From: Candidatus Eiseniibacteriota bacterium
Lineage (GTDB): Bacteria; Eisenbacteria; RBG-16-71-46
Length of the DNA: 6,915 nucleotides
Reading direction: 5' to 3'
NCBI GenBank assembly: GCA_005893185.1
Contig: VBOS01000215.1
Coordinates: 1-6,915, forward strand
Positions within the stretch are counted from its first letter, which is position 1. Each line of letters begins with the position of its first letter. Made by a program: the position numbers and the translations under genes. Positions 4,987-6,915 of this stretch are shown here, piece after piece. The notes under the pieces were generated by a model. That model made no database searches and was not told the origin of the DNA. It worked only from the letters and a program-made list of their open reading frames with translations.

Positions 4987-6174
4987 ATGACCATCAACGC
5001 CACCGCCCCGCTGCTGCTCGCGTTCTATGTCGCGGTTGCCGACGCGCGCGGCGTCCCGCGCGCGAAGCTCGGCGGCACGGTGCAGAACGACGTGCTCAAG
5101 GAGTACATCGCCCGCGGCACCTACATCTATCCCCCCGCGCCCTCGCTGCGCCTCATCACCGACGTGTTCGAGTTCACAGCCAGCGATGTGCCGCAGTGGA
5201 ACAGCATCTCGGTGAGCGGCTACCACATGCGCGAGGCCGGCGCGACGGCTGTGCAGGAGATCGCATTCACGCTCGCCAACGGGCTGGCTTACCTGGACGC
5301 AGCGCGCGCGCGCGGGCTCGACGTCGAGCGCATCGCGCGCCGCATGTCGTTCTTCTTCAACGCCCACAACCACCTGTTCGAGGAGGTGGCGAAGTTCCGC
5401 GCCGCGCGCAAGCTGTGGGCCGAGCTGCTCGCCGAGCGCTTCGGCGTGCGCGATCTCGAAGCCATGAAGCTGCGCTTCCACACGCAGACCGCCGGCTCGA
5501 TGCTCACAGCCCAGCAGCCGCTCAACAACGTCGTGCGGGTTGCCTTGCAGGGCCTCGCGGCCGTTCTGGGCGGAACGCAGTCCCTCCACACCAACTCGTA
5601 CGACGAAGCGCTCGGGCTGCCCGGTGCAGATGCCGCTCGGCTCGCGCTGCGCACCCAGCAGGTCATCGCGCACGAGAGCGGCGTCACCGATGCCGCCGAC
5701 CCGCTCGCCGGCTCCTATTGGGTGGAGGCGCTGACTGCCGAGCTGGAGACGAGGGCGCGCGAGCTGATGGCGCGCGTGGACGCGACGGGCGGGATGCTCG
5801 CAGCGATTGCCTCCGGCTGGGTGCAGGCGCAGATTCACGAGGCCGCGTACCGCTGGCAGCGTGAGGTCGAGGCCGGCGAGCGCGTGATCGTCGGCGTCAA
5901 CCGCTTCGCCGAGGCGGAGCCCGCAGCTGCGCAACCGTTCAAGCCCGATCCACGAGTCGAGCGCGAACGCGCGGCGTTCCTCGCGGCTTGGCGCTCGCAG
6001 CGCGACGCCGGCGCCTGCGGGGCCGCGCTCGCCCGGCTCGCCCGCGGCGCGCGAGGCAGCGAGAACCTCATGCCGCTGATCCTCGATGCGCTCACCGCCC
6101 GCGCCACGCTCGGCGAGGTGTGCGACTCGCTCCGGAGCGAGTTCGGCGTCTACAAGCCGGGAGCGGGCGCGTGA
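4987..6174 (+). CDS. Methylmalonyl-CoA mutase, C-terminal fragment after the TAG
   Basis: From the first ATG after the TAG this frame codes for 395 residues. Homology actually resumes directly after the stop, from codon 148 (ALLEGLPLDR). No ribosome-binding site precedes the ATG at 4987, and that Met is an internal residue of the conserved SMTINATAP motif, so it is not a natural start. The fragment holds most of the TIM barrel, including SGYHMREAGA and GGTQSLHTNS, and ends without a B12-binding domain. Its stop overlaps the epimerase start (GTGA). It is listed because automatic annotation will probably show it as a separate gene. Confidence 0.55.
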   Translation: MTINATAPLLLAFYVAVADARGVPRAKLGGTVQNDVLKEYIARGTYIYPPAPSLRLITDVFEFTASDVPQWNSISVSGYHMREAGATAVQEIAFTLANGLAYLDAARARGLDVERIARRMSFFFNAHNHLFEEVAKFRAARKLWAELLAERFGVRDLEAMKLRFHTQTAGSMLTAQQPLNNVVRVALQGLAAVLGGTQSLHTNSYDEALGLPGADAARLALRTQQVIAHESGVTDAADPLAGSYWVEALTAELETRARELMARVDATGGMLAAIASGWVQAQIHEAAYRWQREVEAGERVIVGVNRFAEAEPAAAQPFKPDPRVERERAAFLAAWRSQRDAGACGAALARLARGARGSENLMPLILDALTARATLGEVCDSLRSEFGVYKPGAGA

Positions 6175-6734
6175 GCCCCGCGCCGCGGAAGGACGCGGGC
6201 GCCGGGGCGAAGCGCGGGAGCCAGACGGGCGGCGGGCGGCGCAGCTCGCGGACGTCGGCGGGCTCGGAAGGAATCGCTGGCAAGACCGAGACGAGCCGCC
6301 GAGCTCCCGGTCCGGTGATCGCGATCTCCCACATCGCGATCGCCACCGCGAATGCCGACGCGCTGGCGGACACCCTCGCCGCGGCGCTCGGCGCCGTACG
6401 CGGCGAGGAGGAAATGATCGACGACGGAGAGCTCCGTGTCCTTTTCGTGCACGTCGGGCCGCTGACACTGGAGCTGCTCGAGCCGCGCAGCGTTCACCAC
6501 ACCGTCGCACGGTTCCTGGGAAGGCGCGGACCCGGCCTCCACCACGTGAGCCTGGACGTTTCCAGCATCGAGGATGTGCTCGCGCGCTCTCGTGCCGCGG
6601 GCGTGCGGCCGATCGACGAGACGCCGCGCTCCGGCGCGCACGACACGCGCGTCGCGTTCCTCCACCCGAAGGGCTTGGGTGGCGTGCTGGTCGAGTTGTG
6701 CGAGCGGCCGCGTGCCACGCGACGGCGGCGTTGA
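6171..6734 (+). CDS. mce: Methylmalonyl-CoA epimerase (VOC/glyoxalase superfamily) with a basic N-terminal extension
   Basis: The enzyme interconverts (S)- and (R)-methylmalonyl-CoA, linking propionyl-CoA carboxylase to the mutase. The core (about residues 48-180 of 187) has the two VOC half-domains. It shows SHIAIA with His54, ELLEPRS (101-107, where E101 falls near the Gln metal ligand of the Propionibacterium enzyme), GLHHVSLDV with His124/125, and AFLHPKGLGGVLVELCE with Glu175. These are the expected metal ligands. GTG at 6171 overlaps the mutase stop (GTGA) and has GGGAG 7 bases upstream, so translation is probably coupled. This start leaves about 47 extra residues rich in Lys, Arg, Gly and Ser before the core, whereas usual epimerases have 130-150 residues. 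A later GTG at 6315 would give a 139-residue standard-length protein but lacks a ribosome-binding site. The core assignment is firm; the start is less so. Confidence 0.93.
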   Translation: MSPAPRKDAGAGAKRGSQTGGGRRSSRTSAGSEGIAGKTETSRRAPGPVIAISHIAIATANADALADTLAAALGAVRGEEEMIDDGELRVLFVHVGPLTLELLEPRSVHHTVARFLGRRGPGLHHVSLDVSSIEDVLARSRAAGVRPIDETPRSGAHDTRVAFLHPKGLGGVLVELCERPRATRRRR

Positions 6735-6801
6735 ATCGACGACTCGAGCACGCCACGGCCGGCGAGAAGCGACAGCATCTCCATCGGCGCGGCCAGATGA
6801 G

Positions 6802-6915
6802 TTACCCCAAAGCGAACGGAAACCGCGTCTCCAGCGTCACGACCCGCCGCTCGGCGATCGAGCGGCGCGCGGCCAGGAGCGCCTGAGCGGACAGCACGAA
6901 GCTCTCGGTGAAGTC
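6802..6915 (-). CDS. C-terminal 37 residues of an unidentified protein (partial, runs off the right edge)
   Basis: On the minus strand an open frame enters from the right edge and ends at TAA (6804-6802). It reads DFTESFVLSAQALLAARR and continues to a PFALG end. Codons have the G/C-rich third positions of the neighbouring genes and the peptide looks like a real helix followed by a strand (RRVVTLE). The pattern is reminiscent of the C-terminal end of some sugar or inositol dehydrogenase (Gfo/Idh/MocA) proteins, but this is too short to assign. It converges on the epimerase gene, leaving 67 bases between the two stops. Confidence 0.5.
   Translation of the reverse strand, partial: DFTESFVLSAQALLAARRSIAERRVVTLETRFPFALG

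Larger units (their letters stand above)
4504..6174 (+). pseudogene. Methylmalonyl-CoA mutase catalytic (N-terminal) subunit, interrupted by an in-frame TAG
   Basis: Read through the TAG at 4942-4944, the frame gives 556 residues, the usual size of the catalytic subunit in split mutases that keep the B12-binding domain in another gene. The enzyme interconverts (R)-methylmalonyl-CoA and succinyl-CoA using adenosylcobalamin. Before the stop are TMRQYAGFG and GLSVAFDLPTQMGYDSDH. After it are SMTINATAP, TVQNDVLKEY, SGYHMREAGA and GGTQSLHTNSYDEALGLPG. The Tyr in RQYAGF and the Arg in EYIARGTY match the residues that set methylmalonyl-CoA rather than isobutyryl-CoA specificity. The TAG replaces a residue that is usually Glu (..LADM-E-ALL..), so one G-to-T change explains it. 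No frameshift is present and the downstream half shows no decay. It may be a very recent pseudogene, a sequencing error or a read-through codon. The GTG start overlaps the carrier-protein stop; the first 36 residues are a basic, low-complexity tail. Confidence 0.85.

Noticed and set aside
4129..6756. Long minus-strand open frame of 875 codons opposite the mutase and epimerase
   Set aside because: It is a mirror of GC-rich coding sequence: Arg/Ala-rich, no recognisable domain, and it overlaps genes with clear homology on the plus strand.
6735..6801. Rho-independent terminator between the converging genes
   Set aside because: Only a 4-base-pair CGCC/GGCG stem around 6750 is possible, with no run of T after it.

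Overview
This is a GC-rich bacterial window with strong G/C bias at third codon positions, TGA as the usual stop and several GTG starts. No gene fixes the species. Gene content and style would suit an uncultured high-GC lineage such as Gemmatimonadota, Eisenbacteria or Myxococcota, but that is only an impression. No tRNA, rRNA, CRISPR array, insertion sequence or phage gene is visible.

The left part (1-1427) is a minus-strand operon reading toward position 1. It encodes an ECF sigma factor, a single-pass membrane protein in the anti-sigma position, a small membrane-anchored Spy/CpxP/CnrX-like protein with two LTxxQ motifs, and the first residues of a protein with a signal peptide that runs off the window. 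The arrangement resembles envelope-stress or metal-sensing modules such as CnrYXH. The sigma gene carries a good ECF-type promoter match (GGAACTT / CGTC), which suggests autoregulation. Its likely start is an unusual CTG 51 bases upstream of the first ATG.

From about 1428 to 1582 lies a divergent control region. To its right, plus-strand genes run to 6734: acpS (holo-ACP synthase), a stand-alone biotin carboxylase, an unrecognised small membrane protein, a biotin carboxyl carrier protein, the catalytic subunit of methylmalonyl-CoA mutase, and methylmalonyl-CoA epimerase. The last five form a methylmalonyl-CoA block. An acyl-CoA (probably propionyl-CoA) carboxylase would make (S)-methylmalonyl-CoA, the epimerase would invert it, and the mutase would convert the (R)-form to succinyl-CoA, or the block could run in reverse. 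The carboxyltransferase subunit, the B12-binding mutase subunit and a MeaB-type chaperone are not in the window.

The most striking observation is an in-frame TAG in the mutase gene at codon 147. Conserved mutase sequence continues in the same frame on both sides, and related mutases usually have Glu there, so one G-to-T change explains it. It is a nonsense mutation, a sequencing error or, less likely, a recoded codon. Other points worth a look are the unknown membrane protein between biotin carboxylase and carrier protein, and the basic low-complexity N-terminal tails on both the mutase and the epimerase. At the right edge (6802-6915) the last 37 codons of a convergent minus-strand gene are visible.
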